The notes: generated by a model not told the origin, from the sequence alone. A stretch of 64,000 nucleotides of DNA from Pseudomonas sp. JM0905a (GCF_014700075.1 NZ_JACXBU010000001.1:496001-560000), one strand, 5' to 3'; positions 32,095 to 45,766 are shown, counted from the first letter of the stretch. Numbers and translations are program-made.

Positions 32095-34944
32095 TTACAG
32101 GCTGGCGATTCGCGCGCGCTGTTCGGTCAGGTTGGCCAGGGCCTGTTCGGCATCGGCCAGCTTGGCGCGCTCCTTCTCGATCACCTCGGCGGGTGCCTTG
32201 GCAACGAAACCTTCGTTGCCCAGCTTGCCGCCGACACGCTTCACTTCGCCGTCCAGACGCTGGATTTCCTTGTCCAGGCGAGCCAGCTCCGCGTCCTTGT
32301 CGATCAGGCCGGCCATGGGCACCAGCACCTGCATGTCACCCACCAGGGCGGTGGCGGACATCGGCGCTTCTTCGCCAGCGGCCAGGACGCGAATGGTCTC
32401 CAACTTGGCCAGCTTCTTCAGCAGCGGTTCGTTGTCGGCCAGCCGGCGACGGTCTTCGTCGTTGGCGTTGGCGAGGATGATGTCGATGCGCTTGGCCATG
32501 GAGATGTTCATCTCGCCACGGATCTGCCGCACGCCGAGCATCAGTGCCTTGACCCACTCGATGTCGCCTTCGGCGGCAGCGTCGATGCGCTCTTCCACGG
32601 CAACCGGCCAGGGCTCAAGCATCAGGGTGTCGCCGTTCTTGCCGGCCTGGCCCTTGATGCGCTGCCAGATTTCTTCGGTGATGAAGGGCATGAACGGATG
32701 CGCCAGGCGCAGGGCCACTTCCAGCACGCGGATCAGGGTGCGGCGGGTGCCGCGCTGACGCTCGATGGGGGCGTTCTCGTCCCACAGCACCGGCTTGACC
32801 AGCTCCAGGTACCAGGCGCAGTACTGGTCCCAGACGAACTCGTAGAGGGTCTGGGCGGCCAGGTCGAAGCGGAAACCGTCGAGGTGACGGGTGACTTCGG
32901 CTTCGGTGCGTTGCAGCGCGGAGATGATCCAGCGGTCAACCGAGGACAGCTCGACCGGCTCGTCGTTGACACCGGTGTCCTGGCCATCGGTGTTCTCGAT
33001 GACGAAGTTGGCGGCGTTCCACAGCTTGTTGCAGAAGTTGCGGTAGCCCTCGACGCGGCCCATGTCGAACTTCACGTCACGGCCGGTGGAAGCCAGCGAG
33101 AGGAAGGTGAAGCGCAGGGCGTCGGTGCCGTAGCTGTTGATGCCCTCGGGGAACTCGGCCTTGGTCTGCTTGGCGATCTTCTCGGCGAGCTTGGGCTGCA
33201 TCATGCCGCTGGTGCGTTTTTCCAGCAGGGTATCCAGGTCGATGCCGTCGACGATGTCCAGCGGGTCCAGGACGTTGCCCTTGGACTTGGACATCTTGTG
33301 GCCCTGGGAGTCGCGCACCAGGCCGTGGACGTAGACGGTCTTGAACGGAACCTGCGGGGTACCGTCCTCGTTCTTCACCAGGTGCATGGTCAGCATGATC
33401 ATGCGGGCCACCCAGAAGAAGATGATGTCGAAGCCGGTGACCAGCACATCGGTGGGGTGGAAGGTCTTGAGGAACTCGGTCTGTTCCGGCCAGCCCAGGG
33501 TGGAGAAGGTCCACAGGCCCGAGCTGAACCAGGTGTCCAGCACGTCTTCGTCCTGGCGCAGCGCGATGTCGCCCAGATTGTGCTTGGCGCGCACTTCGGC
33601 TTCGTCGCGGCCGACATAGACATTGCCGGCTTCGTCGTACCAGGCCGGAATGCGATGGCCCCACCAGAGCTGGCGGCTGATGCACCAGTCCTGGATGTCA
33701 CGCATCCAGGAGAAGTACATGTTCTCGTACTGTTTGGGCACGAACTGGATGCGGCCGTCTTCCACGGCGGCGATGGCGGGTTCAGCCAGCGGCTTGGTGG
33801 AGACGTACCACTGATCGGTCAGCCACGGCTCGATGACGGTGCCGGAGCGGTCGCCCTTGGGCACTTTCAGCGCGTGGTCTTCGATCTTCTCGAGCAGGCC
33901 GAGTTGTTCGAAGGCGGCGACGATCTGTTTGCGCGCTTCGAAGCGGTCCAGGCCGACGTATTGCGCGGGCAGGCTGCCGTCGAGTTGGTCGTTGACGCTG
34001 CCGTCGAGGTTGAACACCTGGGCGGTGGCGAGCACGGCGGCGTTCTTGTCGAAGATGTTGATCAGCGGCAGATCGTGGCGCTTGCCGACTTCATAGTCGT
34101 TGAAGTCGTGGGCCGGGGTGATCTTCACGCAGCCGGTGCCGAACTCGGGGTCGCAGTATTCGTCCGCGATGATCGGGATGCGGCGGCCTACCAGGGGCAG
34201 TTCGACGAAGGTGCCGATCAGGTTCTTATAGCGCTCGTCTTCCGGGTGCACGGCAACGGCACTGTCGCCCAGCATGGTTTCCGGACGGGTGGTGGCGACG
34301 ATCAGGTAATCCTTGCCGTCGGCTGTCTTGTGGCCGTCGGCCAGCGGGTAGCGCAGGTTCCACAGGCTGCCTTTCTCGTCGTGGTTTTCCACTTCGAGGT
34401 CGGAGATGGCGGTGTGGAACTTGGTATCCCAGTTGACCAGGCGCTTGCCGCGGTAGATCAGGCCGTCTTCATGCAGGCGTACGAAGGCTTCCTTGACCGC
34501 GTCGGACAGGCCGTCGTCCATGGTGAAGCGTTCGCGCGTCCAGTCCACGGAGGAACCGAGGCGGCGAATCTGGCGGGTGATGGTGCCGCCGGACTGTTCC
34601 TTCCATTCCCAGACCTTCTCGAGGAACTTCTCGCGGCCGAGGTCATGGCGGCTGACGCCCTGGGCGGCCAGCTGGCGCTCCACCACCATCTGGGTGGCGA
34701 TGCCGGCGTGGTCGGTGCCCGGCTGCCACAGGGTGTTGCGACCCTGCATGCGGCGGAAGCGGATCAGGGCATCCATGATGGCGTTGTTGAAGCCATGACC
34801 CATGTGCAGGCTGCCGGTCACGTTCGGCGGCGGGATCATGATGGTGTAGGGGTCACCGGAACCTTGCGGGGCGAAGTAGTTGTTCTTCTCCCAGGTCTGG
34901 TACCAGGAAGTTTCGATGGCGTGGGGCTGGTAGGTCTTGTCCAT
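32095..34944 (-). CDS. valS: Valyl-tRNA synthetase
   Basis: A 949-residue class I aminoacyl-tRNA synthetase charging tRNA-Val, with post-transfer editing of threonyl-tRNA. The HIGH motif appears as HMGH at 47-50 after PPPNVTGSL; the KMSKS motif (KMSKSKGN) is at about residue 549. A CP1 editing domain sits between. The anticodon-binding helical domain and a C-terminal coiled coil (about 880-949) complete the chain. The ATG is followed by [10 protein letters not shown], the usual Pseudomonas start. Part of the pepA-holC-unknown-valS minus-strand run. Confidence 0.97.
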   Translation of the reverse strand: MDKTYQPHAIETSWYQTWEKNNYFAPQGSGDPYTIMIPPPNVTGSLHMGHGFNNAIMDALIRFRRMQGRNTLWQPGTDHAGIATQMVVERQLAAQGVSRHDLGREKFLEKVWEWKEQSGGTITRQIRRLGSSVDWTRERFTMDDGLSDAVKEAFVRLHEDGLIYRGKRLVNWDTKFHTAISDLEVENHDEKGSLWNLRYPLADGHKTADGKDYLIVATTRPETMLGDSAVAVHPEDERYKNLIGTFVELPLVGRRIPIIADEYCDPEFGTGCVKITPAHDFNDYEVGKRHDLPLINIFDKNAAVLATAQVFNLDGSVNDQLDGSLPAQYVGLDRFEARKQIVAAFEQLGLLEKIEDHALKVPKGDRSGTVIEPWLTDQWYVSTKPLAEPAIAAVEDGRIQFVPKQYENMYFSWMRDIQDWCISRQLWWGHRIPAWYDEAGNVYVGRDEAEVRAKHNLGDIALRQDEDVLDTWFSSGLWTFSTLGWPEQTEFLKTFHPTDVLVTGFDIIFFWVARMIMLTMHLVKNEDGTPQVPFKTVYVHGLVRDSQGHKMSKSKGNVLDPLDIVDGIDLDTLLEKRTSGMMQPKLAEKIAKQTKAEFPEGINSYGTDALRFTFLSLASTGRDVKFDMGRVEGYRNFCNKLWNAANFVIENTDGQDTGVNDEPVELSSVDRWIISALQRTEAEVTRHLDGFRFDLAAQTLYEFVWDQYCAWYLELVKPVLWDENAPIERQRGTRRTLIRVLEVALRLAHPFMPFITEEIWQRIKGQAGKNGDTLMLEPWPVAVEERIDAAAEGDIEWVKALMLGVRQIRGEMNISMAKRIDIILANANDEDRRRLADNEPLLKKLAKLETIRVLAAGEEAPMSATALVGDMQVLVPMAGLIDKDAELARLDKEIQRLDGEVKRVGGKLGNEGFVAKAPAEVIEKERAKLADAEQALANLTEQRARIASL

Positions 34945-34988
34945 GGTTCGGCGGGGACCCTAGAGGCGTCTGAACGGGAAAACGGGAG

Positions 34989-34994
34989 AGTATA
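34989..34994 (-). promoter_or_regulatory. -10-like box upstream of valS
   Basis: TATACT on the minus strand, 45 bases before the valS ATG. The hexamer at 17-base spacing (TTCTTT) is a poor -35, so the promoter is tentative; valS may also be read from upstream genes. Confidence 0.3.
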
Positions 34995-35063
34995 ACGGCA
35001 ACGGACCGTCGAAAGAATTGGCGCGCGTTGCGGGCGCGCCCGGTGGTTGCCGGACGCGCCGGC

Positions 35064-35552
35064 TCACTGCCGGCGGGGCGGCAGCAGGCGAGTCAGGCGG
35101 GCTTCGAGGCGGCGTTTGAGTTCGGCTTCGATCTGCGGCACGAAATCGTCGATCACGTCCTGCAGGATCACCTGCGCGGCAGCGCGAAGTTCGCTGTCCA
35201 GGCGCGCCAGTTCCGGGTTGCCGGCCGGCGTCATGCGCTGGCGGATGGCATCCGCAATGGGCTGGGTGGGCGCGGGCGCCGGCGCCGCCTCGACTGGCCG
35301 AGCCGGGGCGGGGGACGGAGCGACCGGGGCCGCCTGGAACAGGGGCATCGGCGGGGATGGCGGCACCGTGGCGGCCGGAAGTACGGGCGCGGGCTCGACT
35401 ATCTCGGACAGCAGTGGAATGTCGTCAGCATCCAGGGTCTCGGTGAGCAAGGGAGGCTCGGCGCCATTGGGCTCGTCACCGAGCAAGGCTCGAATGGATT
35501 CGAGGTCGTCCAGCAAGTGTGCCGGCTTGGGGGGAAGCTTGGGGGTATCCAT
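35064..35552 (-). CDS. Uncharacterised protein between holC and valS
   Basis: A 162-residue cytoplasmic protein of unknown function, found in pseudomonads at this place. The N-terminal third is acidic (LLDDLESIRALLGDEP, DADDIPLLSEIVEP), the middle a Pro/Ala-rich linker (about 65-100), and the C-terminal third a helical segment LDSELRAAAQVILQDVIDDF followed by a strongly basic end (LKRRLEARLTRLLPPRRQ). No catalytic motif is seen. The end could bind nucleic acid. ATG chosen because MDTPKLPPK follows and the upstream frame overlaps holC. It begins 14 bases after the holC stop. Confidence 0.78.
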   Translation of the reverse strand: MDTPKLPPKPAHLLDDLESIRALLGDEPNGAEPPLLTETLDADDIPLLSEIVEPAPVLPAATVPPSPPMPLFQAAPVAPSPAPARPVEAAPAPAPTQPIADAIRQRMTPAGNPELARLDSELRAAAQVILQDVIDDFVPQIEAELKRRLEARLTRLLPPRRQ

Positions 35553-35565
35553 GGTACGGCTACGG

Positions 35566-37496
<1,931 letters not shown>

Positions 37497-37608
37497 TTAA
37501 CGGATAATGCCGGCTATTTTTTCAGTGGCCCGTCAGAACGGCGGGCTGGCCATAAAGCGGCTAGTTTGAGCGTAGCCGCCTGAGCCTGACAACCCTGGAG
37601 TGTCTGGT

Positions 37609-38730
37609 TTGATTGTCTTCCGTTATCTCTCCCGCGAGGTTCTGGTTACCCTGAGCGCGGTCAGTGCCGTGCTGCTGGTGATCATCATGAGCGGCCGTTT
37701 CATCAAGTATCTGGCGCAGGCCGCGCAGGGGGCCCTGGACCCCGGCGTGCTGTTCCTGATCATGGGGTTCCGGATTCCCGGCTTCCTCCAACTGATCCTT
37801 CCCCTCGGGTTGTTCCTCGGTTTCCTGCTGGCCTATGGCCGGCTCTACCTCGAAAGCGAAATGACCGTCCTGAGCGCCACTGGCATGAGCCAGCAGCGCC
37901 TGATGGCCTACAGCCTGGCGCCGGCATTGCTCGTCGCGCTGCTCGTGGCCTGGTTGAGCCTCGGCCTGGCGCCCCAGGGCGTATCCCAGGTGGCGCGTAT
38001 CCTCAATGAGCAGGACGCCCTGACCGAGTTGGATACCCTGGTTCCCGGACGCTTCCAGGCCCTCAAGGGGGGTGGCCGGGTGACCTACACCGAAACCCTG
38101 TCCTCCGACCGTGGCGAGCTGGGCGGTGTGTTCATCTCGGAGAAACGCATTTCGCGGCAGGACGGCAAGGACCGTGGTATTGGCGTGCTGGTGGCGGAGA
38201 AGGGCCACCAGGAGATCCAGCCTGACGGCAGCCGCTATCTGATCCTCAAGAACGGTTACCGCTACGACGGCAATCCCGGCAAGGCGGACTACCGCATCAT
38301 CCAGTACGAAACCTACGGTGTGTTGCTGCCCAAGCCGGAAATCAGCTCCGAGATCGGCGAGCGCGAGGCGGTGCCCACGTCCGAGCTGATCGGCAGCAAA
38401 GATCCGCGCTACCAGTCCGAATTGCAGTGGCGCCTGTCCATTCCGTTGCTGGTGTTCGTCGTCACCCTGCTCGCGGTGCCGCTGTCCAGGGTCAATCCGC
38501 GCCAGGGCCGCTTCCTCAAGCTGCTGCCGGCGATCCTGCTTTATATGGCCTATCTGGCCCTGCTGATCGCCGCGCGCGGTCAGTTGGACAAAGGGCGTAT
38601 CCCCATGTCGGTCGGCCTGTGGTGGGTGCACGGCCTGTTCTTCTCCGTCGGCCTGTTGTTGTTGTACTGGGAGCCTCTGCGCCTGAAGTGGGCGGCTCGT
38701 CGTGATGCCCGTGAGGTGGCCCATGGTTAG
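37609..38730 (+). CDS. lptF: LPS export permease LptF
   Basis: A 373-residue inner-membrane permease of the LptB2FGC complex, which extracts lipopolysaccharide from the inner membrane and feeds the periplasmic Lpt bridge. There are six predicted helices with a large periplasmic beta-jellyroll domain (about 130-265) between helices 3 and 4 (RIPGFLQLILPLGLFLG is characteristic). Start chosen at TTG 37609 (IVFRYLSREV), with GGAG 8 bases before; a GTG three codons earlier overlaps the ribosome site. The end overlaps lptG by 8 bases. Essential in gammaproteobacteria. Confidence 0.94.
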   Translation: MIVFRYLSREVLVTLSAVSAVLLVIIMSGRFIKYLAQAAQGALDPGVLFLIMGFRIPGFLQLILPLGLFLGFLLAYGRLYLESEMTVLSATGMSQQRLMAYSLAPALLVALLVAWLSLGLAPQGVSQVARILNEQDALTELDTLVPGRFQALKGGGRVTYTETLSSDRGELGGVFISEKRISRQDGKDRGIGVLVAEKGHQEIQPDGSRYLILKNGYRYDGNPGKADYRIIQYETYGVLLPKPEISSEIGEREAVPTSELIGSKDPRYQSELQWRLSIPLLVFVVTLLAVPLSRVNPRQGRFLKLLPAILLYMAYLALLIAARGQLDKGRIPMSVGLWWVHGLFFSVGLLLLYWEPLRLKWAARRDAREVAHG

Positions 38731-39784
38731 GTTGGATCGTTACATCGGCACCAGCGTGTTCTTTGGCATCCTCGCGGTGCTGGGGATCATCGTCAGCCTT
38801 GCTGCGCTGTTCGCCTTCATCGACGAACTGGGCGATGTGGGCGGCGACTACGACGTGCTGGCCGCTGCCTGGTACGTCTTCCTCACCCTGCCGCGCCGTG
38901 TCTACGACATGCTGCCCATGGCGGCACTGATCGGCAGCCTCATCGGTCTCGGTACCCTCGCCAGCAGCAGTGAGCTGACGGTGATGCGTGCTGCCGGCGT
39001 ATCCATCGGCCGCATTGTCTGGGCGGTGATGAAGCCCATGCTGGTGCTGATGGTGGTGGGTGTGCTGATTGGCGAGTACGCCGCACCCTGGAGCGAGAAC
39101 CTGGCCCAGGCCAATCGCTCCCTGGCCCAGGGGGGCGGAGACGCGCAGAGCTCAAAGCGCGGCCTCTGGCATCGTCAGGGTGAAGAGTTTGTCCATATCA
39201 ACGCTGTGCAACCTAACGGCGTGCTCTATGGCGTGACCCGCTACCACTTCGATGGTGAGCGTCACATGCAAGCGGCCAGTTTCGCCAAGCGCGCGCTGTA
39301 TCAGGGCGACTACTGGCAGCTGGAGGATGTGACCACGACCCATTTCCGTGGCGATCACACCGAAGTGGTCAATAGCGTTACCGAGCGCTGGGATGTCGAA
39401 CTAAAGCCGGAACTGCTCGGCACCGTGGTCATGGAGCCCGAGGCGCTGTCGATTACCGGCCTCTGGCGTTACACCCACTATCTGGCGGAGCAGGGGCTGA
39501 ACAACGGCCGTTACTGGCTGGCCTTCTGGACCAAGGTTCTGCAGCCCCTGGTCACAGCCGCCCTGGTGCTGATGGCGATTTCGTTCATCTTCGGTCCGTT
39601 GCGTTCTGTAACTCTCGGACAGCGTGTGTTCACTGGCGTGGTGATCGGTTTCGTCGTGCGCATCAGTCAGGACCTGCTCGGGCCGTCGAGCCTGGTGTTC
39701 GGCTTCTCGCCGCTGTTCGCGGTGCTGGTGCCGGCGGGCGTCTGTGCCCTGGCTGGTATCTGGTTGCTGAGACGCGCGGGCTGA
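38723..39784 (+). CDS. lptG: LPS export permease LptG
   Basis: A 353-residue partner of LptF in the lipopolysaccharide transporter. It starts MVRLDRYIGTSVFFGILAVL, with GAGGTGGCCC before the ATG. Helices at both ends flank a periplasmic jellyroll (about 120-265: LWHRQGEEFVHINAVQPNG). The conserved LPRRVYDMLPMAALIGSL coupling-helix region that meets LptB is visible. Translationally coupled to lptF. A terminator follows the stop. Confidence 0.95.
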   Translation: MVRLDRYIGTSVFFGILAVLGIIVSLAALFAFIDELGDVGGDYDVLAAAWYVFLTLPRRVYDMLPMAALIGSLIGLGTLASSSELTVMRAAGVSIGRIVWAVMKPMLVLMVVGVLIGEYAAPWSENLAQANRSLAQGGGDAQSSKRGLWHRQGEEFVHINAVQPNGVLYGVTRYHFDGERHMQAASFAKRALYQGDYWQLEDVTTTHFRGDHTEVVNSVTERWDVELKPELLGTVVMEPEALSITGLWRYTHYLAEQGLNNGRYWLAFWTKVLQPLVTAALVLMAISFIFGPLRSVTLGQRVFTGVVIGFVVRISQDLLGPSSLVFGFSPLFAVLVPAGVCALAGIWLLRRAG

Positions 39785-39802
39785 TCCCTGATCGACGCAA
39801 GA

Positions 39803-39828
39803 AAAAGCCGGCTTTCGCCGGCTTTTTT
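39803..39828. terminator. Bidirectional terminator after lptG
   Basis: Stem AAAAGCCGGC / GCCGGCTTTT (39803-39812 with 39817-39826), loop TTTC, T-run. It serves lptG and the convergent RDD gene. Confidence 0.9.
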
Positions 39829-39833
39829 GTGGG

Positions 39834-40331
39834 TCACTTCTTGTGTGCGTCCTTGGGAATACGGACGACCTGGGTTTCGGAATAGATGTCGTGCCAAGTG
39901 CGCTTCTGTTTGTCCCAGAGGCTCCAGAAGAAGCCAAGGCCGAGCGCCAGCCAGGAGCCGATGGCGATCACGAAACGCAGCAGTGCTTGCCACAGGCTGA
40001 TGGCCGAGCCGTCCTTGTTCTGTACACGGATGCCCCAGACCTGCATGCCGAGGGTCTGCCCGTTATGGGTCCAGAACTTGGCGAAGAAGCCGAACAGCGC
40101 GAAGACCAGCAGTGTGGAGAGCAACGGATCGCCCGAGAGGGCGCCCTGGTCGGCCAGCTCGCGCAGGCGCTCGCCGCCGTAGATCAGGCGCAGGACTACC
40201 TGTTGGTAGATCAGGGTAACCACCATCAGCAGGGCGACGCAGAGAAGGAAGTCGTAGAAGATCGCGGCGAAGCGGCGAACCAGCCCGGCGGTGGGGAATT
40301 CGCCCTGGGGGCGCAGCTGATGTTTCGGCAT
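39834..40331 (-). CDS. RDD family membrane protein
   Basis: A 165-residue inner-membrane protein of the RDD family (PF06271). The namesake Arg-Asp-Asp pattern is represented by AGLVRRFAAIFYDFLL near the N-terminus (Arg-Asp) and LWDKQKRTWHDIYSETQVV at the end; three hydrophobic segments are visible (about 25-48, 70-90, 115-135). Function unknown; some RDD proteins take part in Na+/H+ exchange. Conserved beside lptFG in Pseudomonas. Confidence 0.85.
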   Translation of the reverse strand: MPKHQLRPQGEFPTAGLVRRFAAIFYDFLLCVALLMVVTLIYQQVVLRLIYGGERLRELADQGALSGDPLLSTLLVFALFGFFAKFWTHNGQTLGMQVWGIRVQNKDGSAISLWQALLRFVIAIGSWLALGLGFFWSLWDKQKRTWHDIYSETQVVRIPKDAHKK

Positions 40332-40517
40332 TGCGGGCTCTTGGCGTGTGGAAGGCGCGCCATTCTAACAGCCGAACGGGAGGGGAGCTGTTAATGAGCA
40401 TTACGCGCTTCGTTCCCCGAGCGCGTTAGGCGCAGGCGAACGTCAATCAAGCATCACGTGCGAATCCGGCAGTTGCCTTTGAGTAGGAGATTTCGTCGAT
40501 CTGCGGGCATAAAAAAA

Positions 40518-40539
40518 CCCCTGATGTTTCCATCAGGGG
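40518..40539 (-). terminator. Cold-shock gene terminator
   Basis: On the minus strand CCCCTGATG, GAAA loop, CATCAGGGG, then T7. It begins about 20 bases after the cold-shock stop. Confidence 0.9.
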
Positions 40540-40560
40540 CTTTCGGCGACGCTCAGGTAA

Positions 40561-40773
40561 TTAGTTAACTACCTGAACCTTGTCAGCCTGCATGCCTTTC
40601 TGGCCTTGTACGGCTTCGAAGGTAACCTTCTGGCCTTCTTTCAGGCTACGGAAGCCCGAGCCTTCGATAGCGCGGAAGTGAACGAACAGATCCGGGCCGC
40701 TTTCCGGGGTGATGAAACCAAAACCTTTCTCGTCGTTGAACCACTTGACGGTGCCGGTTTGACGATTCGACAT
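40561..40773 (-). CDS. Cold-shock domain protein (CspA family)
   Basis: A 70-residue single CSD protein that binds single-stranded RNA/DNA and melts RNA secondary structure. RNP1 KGFGFIT and RNP2 LFVHF are intact, and [15 protein letters not shown] is the consensus start. AAGGAAAAAGAT precedes the ATG. A leader up to 290 bases long is available before the tRNA, as is usual for temperature-sensitive csp messages, but I did not find a good promoter there. Pseudomonads have several csp paralogs (cspA, capB and others), so no gene symbol is given. Confidence 0.95.
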   Translation of the reverse strand: MSNRQTGTVKWFNDEKGFGFITPESGPDLFVHFRAIEGSGFRSLKEGQKVTFEAVQGQKGMQADKVQVVN

Positions 40774-41038
40774 ATCTTTTTCCTTGAAACTGAAGTTGAT
40801 GACAGCCTGCTGTTCACTGACGCGGCAGAAGGGCTGGAAACTGGTTGCAAAGAGGTAAGAGAAGTCGAGCGGGATGTAGCGGATCTGGTGATCTACCGCA
40901 TCAGGTCACGATTCAACAGCGACCCATGCAAACACAGTTGGCCAACTCTACGTAGTTTTTGAGGAATTGCCAATCCCCGTTAGGCCAATCTTTACAGGCG
41001 GTAGATAGCCTTGTGGGCGGGTAGGGAAATACGGGAGG

Positions 41039-41054
41039 AAGCCTTGTCAGGCTT
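41039..41054 (-). terminator. Weak hairpin after tRNA-Leu
   Basis: AAGCCT-TGTC-AGGCTT, a 6-bp stem 11 bases beyond the 3' end of the tRNA on the minus strand. It may be a processing or termination signal. Confidence 0.3.
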
Positions 41055-41064
41055 GAAGATATCG

Positions 41065-41150
41065 TGGTGCCCCGGGAGAGACTCGAACTCTCACTCTGTC
41101 GCCAGAAACGGATTTTGAATCCGCCGCGTCTACCATTCCGCCACCGAGGC
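41065..41150 (-). tRNA. tRNA-Leu (anticodon CAA)
   Basis: Reads GCCTCGGTGGCGGAATGG from its 5' end. The acceptor GCCTCGG pairs with CCGGGGC (one G-U), then discriminator A and encoded CCA. The anticodon stem CGGAT/ATCCG frames loop TTCAAAA, anticodon CAA (UUG codons). It has the long variable arm of leucine tRNAs and the T-loop GTTCGAGTC. Length 86 including CCA. No integrase or attachment duplication is seen beside it. Confidence 0.95.
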
Positions 41151-41163
41151 ACGATGGCGGCGC

Positions 41164-41192
41164 AGTATAGGGAGACGCTCTGGGCCGGTCAA
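41164..41192 (-). promoter_or_regulatory. Promoter of tRNA-Leu
   Basis: On the minus strand TTGACC, a 17-base spacer, TATACT; the -10 ends 13 bases before the mature tRNA 5' end. Both hexamers match sigma-70 consensus at five of six bases. Confidence 0.75.
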
Positions 41193-41202
41193 TCCGTCTT
41201 CG

Positions 41203-41231
41203 TGGTCAGGAACGGGCATTTCCTGTACTAT
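41203..41231 (+). promoter_or_regulatory. Possible queA promoter
   Basis: TGGTCA, 17 bases, TACTAT, with TG directly before the -10, about 29 bases from the queA start. It lies back to back with the tRNA-Leu promoter. Confidence 0.35.
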
Positions 41232-41259
41232 CTGCGCCCCTGCGATACGACCCCCCACC

Positions 41260-43439
<2,180 letters not shown>

Positions 43440-43494
43440 TAAAGCCGCATTTTTCCAGAGTCGATTTTTCATATTTCCGCAACAGGAGTGCTAA

Positions 43495-43833
43495 ATGAGC
43501 TTTCTGATTCCCGCCGCCTACGCCGACGCTGCAGCGCCGGCTGCTGCCGGCCCTGCCGGTACCGGCTTTGAGTGGGTTTTCCTGATCGGTTTCCTGGTCA
43601 TCTTCTATCTGATGATCTGGCGTCCCCAGGCCAAGCGCGCCAAGGAGCACAAGAACCTCCTCGGCAGCCTGCAGAAAGGTGACGAAGTGGTCACCTCCGG
43701 CGGCATCGCCGGCAAGGTCACCAAGGTCGCCGATGACTTCGTGGTCGTCGAAGTGTCTGACAACGTAGAGCTGAAGTTCCAGAAGGCGGCAATCGCGGCG
43801 ACCCTGCCGAAGGGCACCCTGAAAGCCATCTAA
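43495..43833 (+). CDS. yajC: Preprotein translocase subunit YajC
   Basis: A 112-residue inner-membrane protein of the SecDF-YajC complex, which associates with SecYEG and helps late stages of export. There is one transmembrane helix (about 26-44, FEWVFLIGFLVIFYLMIW) followed by RPQAKRAKEHKNLL and the conserved GDEVVTSGGIAGKV. A clear CAGGAGTGCTAA ribosome site precedes the ATG. The tgt-yajC-secD-secF order is common to gammaproteobacteria. Confidence 0.96.
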   Translation: MSFLIPAAYADAAAPAAAGPAGTGFEWVFLIGFLVIFYLMIWRPQAKRAKEHKNLLGSLQKGDEVVTSGGIAGKVTKVADDFVVVEVSDNVELKFQKAAIAATLPKGTLKAI

Positions 43834-43895
43834 GGATCCATGGATCAACACCGACGGGGCGCCAACAGGCGCCCCGCGTCATAACGGGCGGAGTC

Positions 43896-45758
43896 ATGCT
43901 CAACAAGTACCCACTGTGGAAATATCTGCTGATCCTGGCGGTGCTGGCGATCGGCCTGGTCTATTCCGCACCTAATCTCTATCCGGACGATCCGGCGATC
44001 CAGATCAGCGGCACCAGTACCGCGCTGAAGATCCAGCAATCGGACCTGGACAAGGCGAACGAAGCGCTGAAGCAGGCCGGCATCGAACTGAAATCCGCCA
44101 GCATCGGCCAGACCGGTGGCCTGCTCCGTCTGACCAAGCTGGGTGACCAGCTGCCGGCCAAGGATGTGGTGCGCAAGGCCCTTGGTGATGACTACGTGGT
44201 CGCACTCAACCTGGCCCCGACCACTCCGGACTGGCTGCGCAAGCTCGGTGCCGCGCCGATGAAGCTGGGTCTCGACCTCTCCGGTGGTGTGCACTTCCTG
44301 CTGGAAGTGGACATGGAGAAGGCTGTCGATGCGCGCCTGAAGATCTACGAAGGCGAAGTCCGTACCCTGCTGCGCAAGGAGCGTGTCCGTTACCGCAGCC
44401 TTCCGGCCCAGGAAAACGGCTTCCAGCTCGGCTTCACCGACCAGGAATCCCTGGACAAGGCTCAGTCGCTGATTCGCAAGAGCTTCAACGACTTCGATAT
44501 CACCACCTCCGCGCGTGGTGATCAGCAGATCCTGCAGCTGGCCCTGACCCAGGCCAAGCTGGCGGAGATCCGCGAATACTCCATCAAGCAGAACCTCACC
44601 ACCGTTCGTAACCGCGTGAACGAACTGGGTGTGGCCGAGCCGATCGTGCAGCGCCAGGGCGCCAACCGCATCGTGGTCGAGCTTCCGGGCGTGCAGGACA
44701 CCGCCGAAGCCAAGCGTATCCTCGGCAAGACCGCCAACCTGGAGTTCCGTCTGGCCGCTGAGGCGACCGCCAGCAAGGCGTCGACCGAATCCTTCGAATT
44801 CCGTGAGCCGGGCCGACCCGCCGTGCCGCTGGAGCGCAGCCTGATCATCACGGGTGACCAGGTGACCGACGCCCAGGCCAGCTACGACGAAAATGGTCGC
44901 CCGCAGGTGAACATCCGCCTCGATGGCCACGGCGGCGAGCTGATGAGCCGTGCCACCCGCAACAACGTGGGTCGCAGCATGGCGGTGATCTTCATCGAGC
45001 AGCGCCCGATTACCCGCTACGTGACTCAGGACGTCGACGGCGTCCAGAAAGAAGTGGCGGTCCAGAGCTTCAAGGAAGAGAAGAAGATCATCAGCTTGGC
45101 GACCATCCAGTCGCCGCTGGGCAGCCAGTTCCGCATCACCGGTCTGAACGGTCAGGGTGAGTCCTCGGAACTCGCCCTGCTGCTGCGTGCCGGTGGTCTG
45201 GCTGCCCCGATGTACTTCGCCGAAGAGCGCACCATCGGTCCGAGCCTCGGTGCCGAGAACATCATCAAGGGCATCGAATCCACCGAGTGGGCGATGGTCT
45301 TCGTGTCACTGTTCATCATGGCCATCTACCGCTTCTTCGGCTTCCTGGCCACCATCGCCCTGGCGTTCAACCTGGTGCTGCTGGTCGGTCTGATGTCGGT
45401 GATCGGTGCCACCCTGACCCTGCCGGGTATCGCCGGTATCGTGCTGACCCTGGGTATGGCGGTGGACGCCAACGTGCTCATCTACTCGCGGATTCGCGAG
45501 GAGTTGGCCAATGGCCTGTCGGTTCAGCGTGCGATCCACGAAGGCTTCGACCGTGCCTACACCGCGATCGTCGACAGTAACCTCACCACCCTGCTGGTGG
45601 GCGGCATCCTGTTCGCCCTCGGCACCGGTCCGATCAAGGGCTTTGCCGTGACCATGTCGCTCGGGATCATCACCTCGATGTTCACCGCCATCATGTTCAC
45701 CCGCGGCATGGTCAACCTGATCTTCGGTGGCCGCAACTTCAAGAAACTGTGGATTTGA
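43896..45758 (+). CDS. secD: Protein translocase subunit SecD
   Basis: A 620-residue RND-type inner-membrane protein that uses the proton gradient to complete protein translocation. Helix 1 (about 7-25) is followed by a large periplasmic region with P1 head and base, including GLDLSGGVHFLLEVD (the D1 motif), and five helices from about 450 on, with GMAVDANVLIYSRIREEL (D4 motif carrying the proton-relay Asp). Only 8 bases separate it from secF. Confidence 0.97.
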   Translation: MLNKYPLWKYLLILAVLAIGLVYSAPNLYPDDPAIQISGTSTALKIQQSDLDKANEALKQAGIELKSASIGQTGGLLRLTKLGDQLPAKDVVRKALGDDYVVALNLAPTTPDWLRKLGAAPMKLGLDLSGGVHFLLEVDMEKAVDARLKIYEGEVRTLLRKERVRYRSLPAQENGFQLGFTDQESLDKAQSLIRKSFNDFDITTSARGDQQILQLALTQAKLAEIREYSIKQNLTTVRNRVNELGVAEPIVQRQGANRIVVELPGVQDTAEAKRILGKTANLEFRLAAEATASKASTESFEFREPGRPAVPLERSLIITGDQVTDAQASYDENGRPQVNIRLDGHGGELMSRATRNNVGRSMAVIFIEQRPITRYVTQDVDGVQKEVAVQSFKEEKKIISLATIQSPLGSQFRITGLNGQGESSELALLLRAGGLAAPMYFAEERTIGPSLGAENIIKGIESTEWAMVFVSLFIMAIYRFFGFLATIALAFNLVLLVGLMSVIGATLTLPGIAGIVLTLGMAVDANVLIYSRIREELANGLSVQRAIHEGFDRAYTAIVDSNLTTLLVGGILFALGTGPIKGFAVTMSLGIITSMFTAIMFTRGMVNLIFGGRNFKKLWI

Positions 45759-45766
45759 GGCCTGTC

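Noticed and set aside
31723-34995. 1090-codon open frame on the plus strand opposite valS
   Set aside because: A mirror of the GC-rich third-position bias of valS; the translation is rich in Gly/Ala/His/Val/Gln with no recognisable domain.
40403-40426. Hairpin ACGCGCT / AGCGCGT between the RDD and cold-shock genes
   Set aside because: A 7-bp stem with a 10-base loop and no T-run; the cold-shock gene already has a good terminator nearby.
41065-41150. tRNA-Leu as a possible island attachment site
   Set aside because: No integrase gene, no repeat of the tRNA 3' end, and ordinary core genes on both sides.
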